A stretch of 64,000 bases of DNA, taken from Lysobacter gummosus (GTDB lineage Bacteria > Pseudomonadota > Gammaproteobacteria > Xanthomonadales > Xanthomonadaceae). The stretch is from positions 1,426,001-1,490,000 of the forward strand of contig NZ_CP011131.1 in the NCBI RefSeq assembly GCF_001442805.1. Reading direction: 5' to 3'. The notes beneath the pieces are model-generated. The model saw only the letters and a program-made list of their open reading frames with translations, was not told the DNA's origin and did not search any database. How positions within the stretch are numbered: position 1 is the first letter of the stretch; each line of letters opens with the position of its first letter. Below are positions 55,185 through 64,000 of the stretch, one piece after another. The translations under genes were made by a program, and so were the position numbers.

Positions 55185-57080
55185 ATGCGCTATGAGGAGT
55201 TTCACCGCCGCTCGATCGAGCAGCCCGAAGCGTTCTGGGCCGAGCAGGCCCAAGCGATCCATTGGCATACCCCGCCGCAGCAGATCCTGGACTATTCCCG
55301 GCCGCCGTTCCGGCGCTGGTTCGCCGGCGGCGAAACCAATCTTTGCTACAACGCCATCGACCGCCACCTGGACGAACGCGGCGATCAACTGGCCCTGGTC
55401 GCGGTCTCCAGCGAAACCGGGCAAACCCGGGAGCTGAGCTACCGCGAGCTGCATCGCGAGGTGAACACCTTCGCCGCGGCGCTGAAGTCGCTGGATGTCG
55501 GCCGCGGCGACCGGGTCGTGATCTACATGCCGAACATGGCCGAAGCGGTGTTCGCGATGCTGGCCTGCGCGCGCATCGGCGCGGTGCATTCGGTGGTGTT
55601 CGGCGGTTTCGCCGCGCACAACCTGGCGCTGCGCATCGACGACGCCGAACCCAAGCTGCTGATCTGCGCCGACGCCGGCATGCGCGGCGGCAAGGTCATC
55701 CCGTACAAGCCGCTGGTCGATGCCGCCTGCGCCGAGGCCTCCATGCCGCCGCCGCACGTGCTGATCGTCGGCCGCGGGCTCGATCCGGATCACTCCATCG
55801 TCGAAGGCCGCGATGTAGATTACGCCGCGCTGCGCGCGCGCTACGACGGCGTCGAAGTCGACGTGCAGTGGCTGGAGTCCAACGAACCCAGCTACCTGCT
55901 CTACACCTCCGGCACCACCGGCAAGCCCAAGGGCGTGCAGCGCGATGTCGGCGGCTACGCGGTCGCGCTGGCCTTGTCGATGTGGTCGATCTACGACATC
56001 CGCGCCGGCCAGGTGATGTTCTCCACCTCCGACGTCGGCTGGGCGGTCGGCCACTCCTACAACGTCTACGGCCCGCTGATCGCCGGCGCCACCTCGGTGT
56101 TGTACGAAGGCCTGCCGACGAATCCCGATCCCGGCATCTGGTGGCGCATCTGCGAGCAATACGGCGTGCGCACCATGTTCTCCTCGCCGACCGGCATCCG
56201 CGTGCTGAAGAAGCAAGACCCGTCGTGGTTGAAGAAACACGATCTGTCGCAGCTGCAGTGGCTGTTCCTCGCCGGCGAGCCGTTGGACGAGCCGACCGCG
56301 CACTGGATCACCGACGGCATCGGCAAGACCATCATCGACAACTATTGGCAAACCGAAACCGGCTGGCCGGTGCTGGCGCTGATGCCGGGGCTGGACATGA
56401 AACCGGTCAAGTTCGGTTCGCCCGGTTTGCCGACGCCGGGCTATCACCTGCGCGTGATCGACGAAGCCACGGGCAAGGATGTCGGCGCCAACGAAAAAGG
56501 CGTGCTGGTGATCGTGCCGCCGCTGCCGCCGGGCTGCATGACCACGGTGTGGAACGACGACGCCCGCTTCCTGTCGAGCTATTTCGGCCATTTCAAGGAA
56601 CTGCTGTACAGCTCGCTGGACTGGGCGATCCGCGACGACGACGGCTACACCTTCATCCTCGGCCGCACCGACGATGTCATCAACGTCGCCGGCCATCGCC
56701 TGGGCACGCGCGAGATCGAGGAGTCCGTCGCCAGTTACGCCAGCGTCGCCGAAGCTGCGGTGATCGGCGTGCACGACGAACTCAAGGGCCAGGTGCCGGT
56801 GGTGTTCGCCACTTTGAAGCCGTCCGGCGAGCAGGACCCCAAGCTCGCCGCGGCCGGCATGCAGCAATGCGTGGTGCAGTTGCTCGGCGCGGTCGCGCGG
56901 CCGGCGCGGGTGTACGTGGTCAATGCGCTGCCCAAGACCCGGTCGGGAAAATTACTGCGGCGTTCGATCCAGGCGCTGGCCGAAGACCGCGATCCCGGCG
57001 ATCTGTCCACGTTGGACGATCCGGCGGCCCTGGACGAAGTGCGCCGCGCGCTCGAACGTGGTGCCGATGCGGGCGGATGA
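55185..57080 (+). CDS. prpE: Propionate-CoA ligase
   Basis: A 631-residue acyl-CoA synthetase. AMP-binding motif YTSGTTGKPKGVQRD (240-254), the VQRD ending being typical of PrpE over Acs. The DNYWQTETGWP segment (about 386-396) and the KTRSGKLLRR end (about 585-600), whose Lys is the acetylation-regulated residue in this family, are present. It activates propionate to propionyl-CoA, the entry of the 2-methylcitrate pathway. prpB and prpC follow downstream, separated by a Suppressor-of-fused gene. Start MRYEEFH. Confidence 0.9.
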   Translation: MRYEEFHRRSIEQPEAFWAEQAQAIHWHTPPQQILDYSRPPFRRWFAGGETNLCYNAIDRHLDERGDQLALVAVSSETGQTRELSYRELHREVNTFAAALKSLDVGRGDRVVIYMPNMAEAVFAMLACARIGAVHSVVFGGFAAHNLALRIDDAEPKLLICADAGMRGGKVIPYKPLVDAACAEASMPPPHVLIVGRGLDPDHSIVEGRDVDYAALRARYDGVEVDVQWLESNEPSYLLYTSGTTGKPKGVQRDVGGYAVALALSMWSIYDIRAGQVMFSTSDVGWAVGHSYNVYGPLIAGATSVLYEGLPTNPDPGIWWRICEQYGVRTMFSSPTGIRVLKKQDPSWLKKHDLSQLQWLFLAGEPLDEPTAHWITDGIGKTIIDNYWQTETGWPVLALMPGLDMKPVKFGSPGLPTPGYHLRVIDEATGKDVGANEKGVLVIVPPLPPGCMTTVWNDDARFLSSYFGHFKELLYSSLDWAIRDDDGYTFILGRTDDVINVAGHRLGTREIEESVASYASVAEAAVIGVHDELKGQVPVVFATLKPSGEQDPKLAAAGMQQCVVQLLGAVARPARVYVVNALPKTRSGKLLRRSIQALAEDRDPGDLSTLDDPAALDEVRRALERGADAGG

Positions 57081-57107
57081 TTCACCTTTGATCACCCAAT
57101 GTGCGCG

Positions 57108-57139
57108 TTGACAAATTTTTCCCGCAATAGCGTTAGCAT
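57108..57139 (+). promoter_or_regulatory. Candidate sigma-70 promoter for the sufu-like gene
   Basis: TTGACA at 57108-57113 is a consensus -35. A poor -10 (TTAGCA or TAGCAT) follows at 57133-57139 with long spacing, 19-20 bp. It lies between the prpE stop and the next gene, suggesting the Suppressor-of-fused-like gene is expressed on its own. Confidence 0.4.
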
Positions 57140-57189
57140 CTGCGCACTTGGCGAGCATGGCTGGCCCGACGAAATCCGAGGCGGACGCG

Positions 57190-58272
57190 ATGCGACAATC
57201 CGAAACCGAGCACTCCACCGCTGAGGATCGCGCCCCCGGCTGGGACGCGATCAATCACGCGTTGAACCGGATCTATCCGCGGCAAGAGCCCAAGCACTAC
57301 GGCACCTTGATCGGCTTAGCTCTGGGCGGCGCCGATCCGCTGCCGGGCATCAGCGCATACAAGCGCATCACGCCGGTGCCGCATTGGCATTTCGTCACCT
57401 ACGGTTTCAGCGAGCTGTACGAGAAACAATCCGACGATCCGCAGCTCAGCGGCTACGGTTTTGAACTGACCTTGCGCCTGAGCGATCCGGACGACAGCGA
57501 AGAACCGCCGGCCTGGGCGCTGAATTTCCTGCAGAACCTGGCGCGCTACGTGTTCGACAGCGGCCATCCTTTCCATGCCGGCCATTACCTCAACACCAAC
57601 GGCCCGATCGCCGCCGACAGCGATACCGCGATCCGCTCGGTCGCCTTCGCGCACGATCCGGAGCTGTCGGCGATCGACAGCGAAAACGGCCGGGTCGAAT
57701 TCCTGCAGGTGATCGGTCTGACCAACGAGGAGGAATTCGCTCTCAAGCGCTGGTCCACCTTGAAGGTGCTGGACGTGTTCAAGGACTATCTGCCACTGTG
57801 GGTGACCGATCTGGAACGCGGTTCGCTGCTGGCCGATTCGGATGTCGCCGCGCGGCTGGCGGAAGGCTCCGCGCGCGAGGGTTCCTCGGTCGGCATGATC
57901 TACACCGATCAGCTGAGCTGGGAGCAACGCAAGCGTCTGCTGCGGCGGCCGCTGACCCAGATATCGATCGGCGCGCGTCAGGTCGGCGAACTGCTGGCCT
58001 TGCTGCCGCTGCGCCTGCCGTTCGGGCATGCCTTCACCGTGGTCGGGCCGGATGCGCGGATCGTCTTCGAGCCGGCCGCGCGCAACAGCGCGGAAGCCAT
58101 CGACGGCGCGTTGCACCTGCGCCTGGACGATCGCGCGATGCGCAGTCTGGTCGCGCGCCTGCGCGCACAGGCCGGCGAGTACGAGGTCGAGGGTTTCCCG
58201 AGTCTGCTGTTGCAGGTGCAAAAGACCGAGATCCGCGCGCAGGACGGCAGCGTGGAGCAGGTGATCGGCTGA
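57190..58272 (+). CDS. Suppressor-of-fused (SUFU) domain protein
   Basis: A 360-residue protein with a SUFU-like fold. Conserved parts are PGWDAINHALNRIYPRQEPKHYGT (split about 16-39), PHWHFVTYGFSELYEK (about 64-79), GYGFELTLRL (about 88-97) and the FLQVIGLTNEEE region. Bacterial SUFU proteins are related to a eukaryotic hedgehog-pathway regulator and often act as immunity proteins against polymorphic toxins; other roles are possible. Here no toxin is adjacent. The start at 57190 has GAGG about 8 nt upstream; ATG 57157 is an alternative. It lies between prpE and prpB. Confidence 0.85.
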   Translation: MRQSETEHSTAEDRAPGWDAINHALNRIYPRQEPKHYGTLIGLALGGADPLPGISAYKRITPVPHWHFVTYGFSELYEKQSDDPQLSGYGFELTLRLSDPDDSEEPPAWALNFLQNLARYVFDSGHPFHAGHYLNTNGPIAADSDTAIRSVAFAHDPELSAIDSENGRVEFLQVIGLTNEEEFALKRWSTLKVLDVFKDYLPLWVTDLERGSLLADSDVAARLAEGSAREGSSVGMIYTDQLSWEQRKRLLRRPLTQISIGARQVGELLALLPLRLPFGHAFTVVGPDARIVFEPAARNSAEAIDGALHLRLDDRAMRSLVARLRAQAGEYEVEGFPSLLLQVQKTEIRAQDGSVEQVIG

Positions 58273-58536
58273 GCGAGACGGTGGTGCGCGTCGCGTTGCG
58301 CGCAAGTGCCGCGGCCCGGCCCGGTCGGCGCAGTCGCGCGGAGGCACGGGCGGCGCGGGCGATGCCCGGCATCGCGATCGAGGTCGCATCCATGCGCGTT
58401 TTTCGCGCGACTTTGCGCATTCAGGCGCTTGCGGCGGCGGCCGCCATCGGCTCCCGGGCCGGTGGCGTCATCGGCCGGTCCGCGCCGCGGGTTAAAATGT
58501 CCGGATCGCCCCGACCGGGCCACCCGGAGCTTCAAG

Positions 58537-59424
58537 ATGACCTTACCCTCCGCTGGCGCTAAGTTCCGCGCCGCGCTCGCCGAAGAATCGCCGTTGCAGG
58601 TCATCGGCGCGATCAACGCCAATCACGCCCTGCTGGCCAAGCGCGCCGGCTACCGCGCCATCTACCTGTCCGGCGGCGGCGTCGCCGCGGGCTCGCTGGG
58701 GCTGCCGGATCTGGGCATCAACACGCTCGAAGACGTGCTGATCGACGTGCGCCGCATCACCGACGTGTGCGATCTGCCGTTGTTGGTGGACATCGACACC
58801 GGTTTCGGCCCGAGCGCGTTCAACATCGAGCGCACGGTGAAGTCGCTGATCAAGGCCGGCGCGGCGGCATGCCACATCGAAGACCAGGTCGGCGCCAAGC
58901 GCTGCGGTCATCGTCCGGGCAAGGAAATCGTTTCGGCCGGCGAAATGGCCGATCGCGTGAAGGCCGCGGCCGATGCCAAGACCGATGCGGATTTCTTTTT
59001 GATCGCGCGCACCGACGCGATCGCCGTCGATGGCGTGGACGCGGCGATCGAGCGCGCCATCGCCTGCGTGGAAGCAGGCGCCGACGGCATCTTCGCCGAG
59101 GCCGCCTACGACCTTCCGACCTACCGCCGTTTCGTCGATGCGGTGAAGGTGCCGGTGTTGGCGAACATCACCGAGTTCGGGCAGACGCCGTTGTTCACCC
59201 GCGACGAGTTGGCCTCGGCCGGCGTGGCGATCCAGTTGTTCCCGCTGTCGGCGTTCCGCGCGATGAACAAGGCGGCCGAGAACGTCTATCAGTCGATCCG
59301 TCGCGACGGGCATCAGAAGGGCGTGGTCGAGACCATGCAGACGCGCGAGGAGTTGTACGACCGGATCGGGTATCACGCGTTCGAGGGCAAGCTCGACGCG
59401 TTGTTCGCGAAGAAAACCGGTTGA
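58537..59424 (+). CDS. prpB: 2-methylisocitrate lyase
   Basis: A 295-residue isocitrate-lyase-superfamily enzyme. The catalytic motif [10 protein letters not shown] lies at 121-130 with C123; DIDTGFG (85-91) and the ED of HIEDQ (113-117) bind Mg. It cleaves 2-methylisocitrate to pyruvate and succinate in propionate breakdown. The ATG has GGAGC upstream, and a possible -10 (TAAAAT, 58493-58498) is nearby. The open frame to 58306 upstream was rejected. Confidence 0.95.
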   Translation: MTLPSAGAKFRAALAEESPLQVIGAINANHALLAKRAGYRAIYLSGGGVAAGSLGLPDLGINTLEDVLIDVRRITDVCDLPLLVDIDTGFGPSAFNIERTVKSLIKAGAAACHIEDQVGAKRCGHRPGKEIVSAGEMADRVKAAADAKTDADFFLIARTDAIAVDGVDAAIERAIACVEAGADGIFAEAAYDLPTYRRFVDAVKVPVLANITEFGQTPLFTRDELASAGVAIQLFPLSAFRAMNKAAENVYQSIRRDGHQKGVVETMQTREELYDRIGYHAFEGKLDALFAKKTG

Positions 59425-59429
59425 CCGAA

Positions 59430-59640
59430 TTCCCTTCTCCCGTTTACGGGAGAAGGTGGCCCGAAGGGCCGGATGAGGGCAGGCGAAACTTCAAGCCAGC
59501 GACGTAAGCCGGAATTCGCACGCCCTCACCCTTGCCACACCCCGGCCCGAGCGCATAGCGCTCGGGCGTTCGGTGCCGCGCGAGCCAATGGCTCGCAAGC
59601 GCGGCCCCTCACCCCACAAGCGGGAGAGGGAATAGGGAAT
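59430..59640. repeat. Mosaic repeat between prpB and prpC
   Basis: Hairpin cccttctcccgtttacgggagaagg at about 59430-59456 followed by tggcccgaagggcc. A second block (about 59520-59635) has gcatagcgctcgggcg, gcctcgcaagcgcggcccctcacccc and aagcgggagaggg. It resembles 25983-26180, 53211-53362 and 61678-61885. It lies inside the prp operon, between prpB and prpC. Confidence 0.78.
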
Positions 59641-59667
59641 AAAAGACAACTTTAATGAGGAAGGACC

Positions 59668-60819
59668 ATGAGCGATACGCAACAGACCCTGCCCAAGCCG
59701 AAGAAATCCGTTGCCCTCAGCGGCACCGCCGCGGGCAATACCGCGCTGTGCACTGTCGGCCGCAGCGGTAACGATCTGCATTACCGCGGCTACGACATCC
59801 ACGATCTGGCGACCAAGTCCACCTTCGAGGAAGTCTCGCACCTGCTGGTGCACGGCGTGCTGCCGACCGCTTCGCAGCTCAAGGCCTACAAGACCAAGCT
59901 CAAGCGCCTGCGCGGCCTGCCGGCGATCGTCACCGACGCGCTGGAACTGGTTCCGGCCAACGCCCATCCGATGGACGTGCTGCGCACCGGCTGCTCGGTG
60001 CTGGGCACCGTGCTGCCCGAGCGCGACGGCCATCCGGCCAGCGAGGCGCGCGATATCGCCGACCGCCTGATCGCCAGCTTCGGTTCGATGCTGCTGTACT
60101 GGTGGCACTTCACCCGCAACGGCCGCCGCATCGATTGCGAGACCGACGACGACTCGGTCGCCGCGCACTTCCTGCACCTGCTGCACGGCGAGCCGCCGAG
60201 CCAGCTGCTGGCCGATTCGCTGGACAAGTCGCTGATCCTCTACGCCGAGCACGAGTTCAACGCCAGCACCTTCACCGCGCGCGTCATCGCCGGCACCGGC
60301 TCGGACATGCATTCGTGCATCACCGGCGCGATCGGCGCGCTGCGCGGTCCCAAGCACGGCGGCGCGAACGAAGTCGCCATGGACATCATCTCGCGCTACG
60401 GCAGCGCCGATGAGGCCGAGGCCGACATCCGCGCCCGCGTGGAGCGCAAGGAAATCGTCATCGGCTTCGGCCATCCGGTCTACACCACCGGCGACCCGCG
60501 CAACCCGATCATCAAGGAAATCTCGCGCGCGCTGTGCAAGGACGGCGGCAACCAGGTGCTGTTCGACGTCAGCGAGCGCATCGAGAACCTGATGTGGGAC
60601 AGCAAGAAGATGTTCCCGAACCTGGATTGGTATTCGGCCTCGGCCTATCACATGATGGGTATTCCCACGCCGATGTTCACCCCGCTGTTCGTGATCGCCC
60701 GCACCACCGGCTGGAGCGCGCACGTGATCGAGCAGCGCGAGGACGGCAAGATCATCCGCCCGAGCGCCAACTACACCGGCCCGGAAGATCGCCCGTACGT
60801 TTCGATCGACAAGCGCTGA
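59668..60819 (+). CDS. prpC: 2-methylcitrate synthase
   Basis: A 383-residue citrate-synthase-family enzyme, joining propionyl-CoA and oxaloacetate. Landmarks: [12 protein letters not shown] (about 33-44), [22 protein letters not shown] (about 195-216), KHGGANE (about 231-237), [13 protein letters not shown] (about 268-280) and the RPSANYTGP near the end. SD GGAAGGA precedes the ATG. A terminator follows at 60876. Confidence 0.95.
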   Translation: MSDTQQTLPKPKKSVALSGTAAGNTALCTVGRSGNDLHYRGYDIHDLATKSTFEEVSHLLVHGVLPTASQLKAYKTKLKRLRGLPAIVTDALELVPANAHPMDVLRTGCSVLGTVLPERDGHPASEARDIADRLIASFGSMLLYWWHFTRNGRRIDCETDDDSVAAHFLHLLHGEPPSQLLADSLDKSLILYAEHEFNASTFTARVIAGTGSDMHSCITGAIGALRGPKHGGANEVAMDIISRYGSADEAEADIRARVERKEIVIGFGHPVYTTGDPRNPIIKEISRALCKDGGNQVLFDVSERIENLMWDSKKMFPNLDWYSASAYHMMGIPTPMFTPLFVIARTTGWSAHVIEQREDGKIIRPSANYTGPEDRPYVSIDKR

Positions 60820-60875
60820 TCGCGCCCGCCGCGGCCCCGCGCGGCGGCGCTTCAAACGCAATACGGACACGAACG

Positions 60876-60901
60876 AGGCCAGGCGAACGTCTGGCCTTTT
60901 T
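60876..60901 (+). terminator. Terminator of prpC
   Basis: A 7-bp stem aggccag / ctggcct with an 8-nt loop, followed by TTTTT. It lies about 55 bp after the prpC stop and ends the prp unit. No prpD, acnD or prpF follows in the window. Confidence 0.8.
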
Positions 60902-60923
60902 CGTTGCATCCGACCTTTGTGGG

Positions 60924-60951
60924 TTGACGTTCGTCCGCATACGACTATCGT
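60924..60951 (+). promoter_or_regulatory. Candidate promoter for the gene at 61115
   Basis: TTGACG at 60924-60929 and TATCGT at 60946-60951, spaced 16 bp. It sits just after the prpC terminator and about 160 bp before the next ORF. Confidence 0.4.
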
Positions 60952-61114
60952 CGAATAGGACACAGAATCGTCATGGAATCGGGTGTCATAGTCCGGTGCC
61001 AGCCGGAGTCGTCGGTGCTGGCCGAGCGCGCGAATGCATCTTCGCAGTGAGTGATGCCGCGTTGCCGGGTTCCGGAACTTCCGTCGTGAGACGGATCGAG
61101 CACGAGGGAAGGCC

Positions 61115-61624
61115 ATGCGCGACAGTGATGTTCCGGTCAAGACCAATGAAGGTCGCGATGAAATCCAGCACCGCACGCGCAAGCTGCCGACGGTGCTGCG
61201 ATCGATCCTGCTGATCGTCGACGGCGACCGCAGCGCGCGGCATCTGCGCGACCTCATCGCCAGCCTGCACGGGCCGGGCGATGCGCTGGAACAGCTGGAA
61301 ACGATGGGTTTGATCGCTTCTTCGGCCGCGGTCGCCGCGACCCAGCTCGCGCATTCGCCGACGCCGGCTGCGCTGCCGGCCGCGGTCAACGGCGCCGCGC
61401 CGGCCGATACGGCCGAGCGCTATCGCACGCTCTACACCCTGATGAGCGAGACCGTGCGCGAGCACCTGGGCCTGCGCGGCTATTTCCTGCAGTTGAAGAT
61501 CGAGCGCTGCGGCAACAGCGAGGAACTCGCCGAATTGCTGCCGGATCTGAGCGCGGCGCTGGGGAAGGTGCGCAAGGACGATATCGCGGCGGAAATCGAG
61601 GCGCGCTTCGCTACGGGAAGCTGA
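61115..61624 (+). CDS. Uncharacterised protein with predicted winged-helix N terminus
   Basis: A 169-residue protein I do not recognise as a named family. The first ~70 residues (TRKLPTVLRSILLIVDGDRS and LHGPGDALEQLETMGLIAS) look like a small alpha/beta or winged-helix domain. After a Pro/Ala-rich linker the C-terminal 75 residues form helices (ERYRTLYTLMSETVREHLG and LPDLSAALGKVRKDDIAAEI). No membrane or signal sequence. SD GGGAAGG precedes the ATG. It stands alone after the prp unit. Confidence 0.8.
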   Translation: MRDSDVPVKTNEGRDEIQHRTRKLPTVLRSILLIVDGDRSARHLRDLIASLHGPGDALEQLETMGLIASSAAVAATQLAHSPTPAALPAAVNGAAPADTAERYRTLYTLMSETVREHLGLRGYFLQLKIERCGNSEELAELLPDLSAALGKVRKDDIAAEIEARFATGS

Positions 61625-61677
61625 GTATTCGCGGGCGCGTAGTCGTCGCGGTTGCGTACTTATCAAGCACGAATCCA

Positions 61678-61885
61678 TGAGGCCCCTCTCCCGCTTGCGG
61701 GAGAGGGGTTGGGGTGAGGGCGCGCGAATCGCGGATGTCGCGAGCGCATGCAATCAAGCGAAAAAACGTCCCTCACCCTGGCCGCGCCCTGCCCGAACGC
61801 GTGGCCTTCGGGCGTTCGCGGACGCGCGAGCCAGCGGCTCGCAAGCCGCGTCCGCTCAGCCCGCAAGCGGGAGAGGGAACATTCC
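61678..61885. repeat. Mosaic repeat with CCCTCTCCCGC hairpins
   Basis: Hairpin ggcccctctcccgcttgcgggagagggg (about 61681-61708), then a block with cgtggccttcgggcgttcgcggacgcgcgagccagcggc and aagcgggagaggg at the end (about 61865-61880). Same family as 25983-26180 and others. It occupies the gap between the unknown gene and the GST gene. Confidence 0.75.
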
Positions 61886-61896
61886 ACCAGCTCAAA

Positions 61897-62508
61897 TCAA
61901 AGCAAGCCTTCCGCCTTCAACGCCGCCTGCACGCCGCTGTCGGCTTCCATGCGGCGCTTGAACGCGGCCAGATGCGCGTAGCCGGACAGATCGATGCCGA
62001 CCGAATCGGCCCAGCGCAGAGTGATGTAGAGATACGGATCGGCGTAGCTGCGGAAACCGGCGAGCCATTGGCGATCGGCGAGGCGCTGATCGGCGGTGGC
62101 GTACATCGCGCGCACGCGTTCGCGCGCGTGCTGGCGCACGGTGTCGGCCTGGGCGGGATCGGGATGGAACTTGCCCGGCCCGAAGATCGGCAGGTACGCC
62201 GGATGCAGGTCGGAATTGACGAAGGCGAGCCAACGCGCGGCTTCGGCGTGCTGTTGCGCGCTGCCGTCGCCGGTCAATTGCGCTTGCGGAAACGTATCGG
62301 CGATGTAGCCCATGATCGCCGCGTTCTGAGTGAGCACGAACGCGCCATCGACCACCGCCGGCACCGCGCCGGCCGGATTGATGGCGAGAAAGGCCGCAGC
62401 CTTCATCGTGTCCTTGTTCATCACTTCGACTTCGAACGCGCCGCCGGTCCACTGCAATGCGATGTGGTCCGCGGTCGAGCACGCGCCGGGCTTGCTGTAG
62501 AGCTTCAT
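61897..62508 (-). CDS. Glutathione S-transferase family protein
   Basis: A 203-residue GST. The thioredoxin-fold N-terminal domain begins MKLYSKPGACSTADHIAL, with the Ser/Cys near residue 10 that acts on glutathione, and contains NPAGAVPAVVDGAFVLTQNAAI (cis-Pro and the Glu/Gln-Asn-Ala bound to glutathione). The C-terminal helical domain includes QWLAGFRSYADPYLY. This is typical of bacterial GstA-type. Substrate unknown. Solitary, downstream of the GGGAATC palindrome. Confidence 0.9.
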   Translation of the reverse strand: MKLYSKPGACSTADHIALQWTGGAFEVEVMNKDTMKAAAFLAINPAGAVPAVVDGAFVLTQNAAIMGYIADTFPQAQLTGDGSAQQHAEAARWLAFVNSDLHPAYLPIFGPGKFHPDPAQADTVRQHARERVRAMYATADQRLADRQWLAGFRSYADPYLYITLRWADSVGIDLSGYAHLAAFKRRMEADSGVQAALKAEGLL

Positions 62509-62602
62509 CCGTATCCCCTCTGGAATAAGTAAACAAGCCGGCGACTATCACCGACCTGCTTCGCATCCTCAAGCAGGGAGCTGCAACGCAGTGTTACGAA
62601 GC

Positions 62603-62681
62603 CCGGGAATCGGGAATGGAGAATCGGGAATCGTAAAAGCGGCTGTTCGCCGATTCACGATTCTCCATTCCCGATTCCCGG
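62603..62681. repeat. GGGAATC-type palindrome, 24-bp perfect stem
   Basis: Arms 62603-62626 and 62658-62681 are perfect reverse complements of 24 bp, built from ccgggaatcgggaatgg and gagaatcg units. It lies between the leftward SleB-type gene (stop 62689) and the GST start (62508), so it may end the SleB transcript. Confidence 0.9.
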
Positions 62682-62688
62682 ATTCGAC

Positions 62689-63147
62689 TCAGCCGCGACG
62701 CGACTTGAGCTTCTGCACCTTGTAGAAGGTGTGATCGCCGATGGTGGCGACCTGATACGCGTTGCGCCACGACGGGCTCGCGATCGCGTGCGCGGCGAAG
62801 TGGCTCGCGCCCGGCACGATCTCCTTGCGCTGACCGGCCGGCAGGGCCCAGTTGCGTTCGGCGGCCAAGGCCACGTTGACCGACTCGGCCCAGGCCTCGG
62901 AGTTGTTCAGACGCGTGCCCGGCGAAACCAGGGTCGGCGCGAACTGCTTGTTGGCGGTGACGACCTCGCAGACCGTGTCGCCCCACAGGCCGCTGTCGCG
63001 ACGGCGCAGGGCGACCTCGGCGACGGCTTGCTGGCCGCGCTGGGACTGGTCGCGGGCTTCCAGGTACACGGTGGTGCTCAAACACAGCGAATCGGCGGTT
63101 TGCGGTGGCAGCACGGAGGCGAGCCACAAAATCCAAGCCAGTTTCAT
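62689..63147 (-). CDS. SleB-type cell-wall hydrolase
   Basis: A 152-residue exported protein. Signal peptide 1-18, catalytic Glu E30 in TTVYLEARDQS, QAVAEVALRRRDS and the ASHFAAH segment place it in the Hydrolase_2 (SleB) family of N-acetylmuramyl hydrolases. The C terminus KVQKLKSRRG is basic. It probably cuts peptidoglycan in the periplasm. The ATG at 63147 has AAGGAG 6 nt upstream. It has no evident partner. Confidence 0.9.
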   Translation of the reverse strand: MKLAWILWLASVLPPQTADSLCLSTTVYLEARDQSQRGQQAVAEVALRRRDSGLWGDTVCEVVTANKQFAPTLVSPGTRLNNSEAWAESVNVALAAERNWALPAGQRKEIVPGASHFAAHAIASPSWRNAYQVATIGDHTFYKVQKLKSRRG

Positions 63148-63864
63148 ATGACTCCTTGCTCCGTTGCGTCGGACGCACAGGGGACGTCGATCTCTCGAAC
63201 GAGAGAGCGCGACCGCGGTGAGGCCGACATGGCGTACTGGGGAGGGCAGCGGCTCTAACGGCGCGCTTTTGCCCCGTCACCGGAATCCGAGCCAAATGGG
63301 GCTACGGGGCGGTGGTGGGTGCCGCCTCTGCAGGGGGCGGCGGAAAAGTTGGCGCAAGGTAGCGACGGCTAACCAAACCGTGCCTGAATGTCTATTTCCA
63401 AGCTTCTAATTTAGTTGGAGTTTTTATTCTGAACAGGCGCTAGGTACTTGGTTCTACAGGGCTTTGTCCCGGCAGGAAGCGTGCCGGGCCTGTCTCAGAC
63501 TGGTTTGAGCCAGCTGGTTCAGGACCGTATGGTCCGCGTTTTGGCGTCTCCGGACGGCAGTGGACTCGGGTCGTCCTGGGATTGGCGGCCCTCGCGGCAA
63601 ATCTGAACAGGGGAGGAGGGCCAAACGGCCCGCAAGGGGGCCACCGGATGTCGTGGTCGGCGTTCGCGCGACGGCTACAGGTGGGGTTGGCGGCGCCGGA
63701 TCGGCGGCGCATGCGCCGACGCGCGCTCATGCGCGTGCACGCAACTCGCACACATATATATGTATGCGCGAACGCAAACGCGCGAAGACTGCATCGGCGA
63801 AAACGCGCGAGCACGTTCGCGAAGACGACGCGCGTCGATCGCGCGCGTCGCCAACGCCGGCCGA
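63148..63864. other. 717-bp region without a supported gene
   Basis: No convincing ORF. An AT-richer stretch (63393-63433) could hold a promoter. A 7-bp hairpin cccggca / tgccggg (63468-63488) and an alternating run at about 63755-63765 (tatatatgta) are visible. Neither matches a known RNA family by eye. A leftward 124-codon frame here (63440-63814) has atypical composition and was not accepted. Confidence 0.4.
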
Positions 63865-64000
63865 TTACAGACTGGCCGCGAGCCGGCTGCCCTGCGCGAT
63901 CGCGCGCTTGGCGTCGAGTTCGGCCGCGACGTCGGCGCCGCCGATCACGTGCACCGGCTTGCCGCTGTCGGCGAGCGCCGCCGCCAGGGGCTTGTACGGT
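63865..64000 (-). CDS. fadH: 2,4-dienoyl-CoA reductase, C-terminal fragment
   Basis: The last 45 codons of a leftward gene that enters from the right edge. The reading ends KPVHVIGGADVAAELDAKR... IAQGSRLAASL, matching the C terminus of FadH, the FAD/FMN and 4Fe-4S enzyme that reduces 2,4-dienoyl-CoA in the beta-oxidation of unsaturated fatty acids. The catalytic and cluster parts lie outside the window. A stop TAA is at 63865-63867. Confidence 0.8.
   Translation of the reverse strand, partial: PYKPLAAALADSGKPVHVIGGADVAAELDAKRAIAQGSRLAASL

Noticed and set aside
59491..61389. 632-codon open frame antisense to prpC
   Set aside because: No motifs, runs through a repeat region and through prpC and its terminator on the opposite strand.
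63440..63814. 124-codon leftward frame in the gap before fadH
   Set aside because: Arg/Pro/Cys-rich sequence without hydrophobic core or typical codon pattern and without ribosome site; judged noncoding.

Overview
The window is high-GC proteobacterial chromosome and most resembles a Lysobacter-type member of the Xanthomonadaceae. Supporting this are a CysJ/CysI and CysD/CysNC sulfate assimilation locus, an Rrf2-regulated SUF operon, a siderophore operon with the vibrioferrin/xanthoferrin gene order, TonB receptors, and intergenic DNA full of several families of palindromic repeats typical of xanthomonads. No rRNA, tRNA, CRISPR array, transposase or prophage was seen. The species assignment is inference.

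Layout. 1-5.6 kb: sulfate assimilation in two divergent units, cysJ-(small ORF)-cysI leftward and cysD-cysNC rightward. 5.6-9.2 kb: solitary genes (YeaQ-type membrane protein, M20 peptidase, ComEA-like protein, HutD-like protein). 9.4-17.4 kb: a leftward seven-gene iron operon with a Fur-box-like site in front. It runs TonB receptor, PiuC-type dioxygenase, PepSY membrane protein, DUF2271, DUF4198, ApbE and a membrane-anchored CysJ-like diflavin reductase. It reads as uptake of a ferric siderophore plus an electron path that crosses the membrane through a covalently flavinylated protein. 17.8-25.1 kb: leftward suf operon (sufR-B-[two-gene nucleotidyltransferase module]-C-D-cupin-sufS-GNAT-Rieske). 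25.4-36.2 kb: SET methyltransferase with a lysine tail, 3-hydroxybutyrate-type dehydrogenase, patatin, DUF5916 protein, second TonB receptor, EamA exporter, AraC regulator and PIN-domain protein.

36.5-44.6 kb: a rightward six-gene NRPS-independent siderophore operon with a Fur-box-like site: HpcH/HpaI aldolase (SbnG-like), ATP-grasp ligase, IucA/IucC synthetase, MFS exporter, second IucA/IucC synthetase and PLP decarboxylase. 44.6-55.0 kb: two lipoproteins, a LysE-type exporter, thioredoxin-like protein, MscS channel, DUF4087 protein, TPR protein, EF-G-like GTPase, OsmC, an alpha/beta hydrolase and a glycine-zipper protein. 55.2-60.9 kb: propionate catabolism (prpE, prpB, prpC) interrupted by a Suppressor-of-fused homologue. 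61-64 kb: an unknown protein, a GST, a SleB-type hydrolase and the 3' end of fadH.

Points most worth following: a palindromic repeat captured in frame in the N terminus of CysN; a toxin/antitoxin-like nucleotidyltransferase pair embedded between sufB and sufC; an ApbE flavinylation motif in the DUF2271 protein of the iron operon; and short coupled ORFs between cysJ and cysI and upstream of the PIN gene. Calls rest on reading motifs and gene order. No database search was possible.
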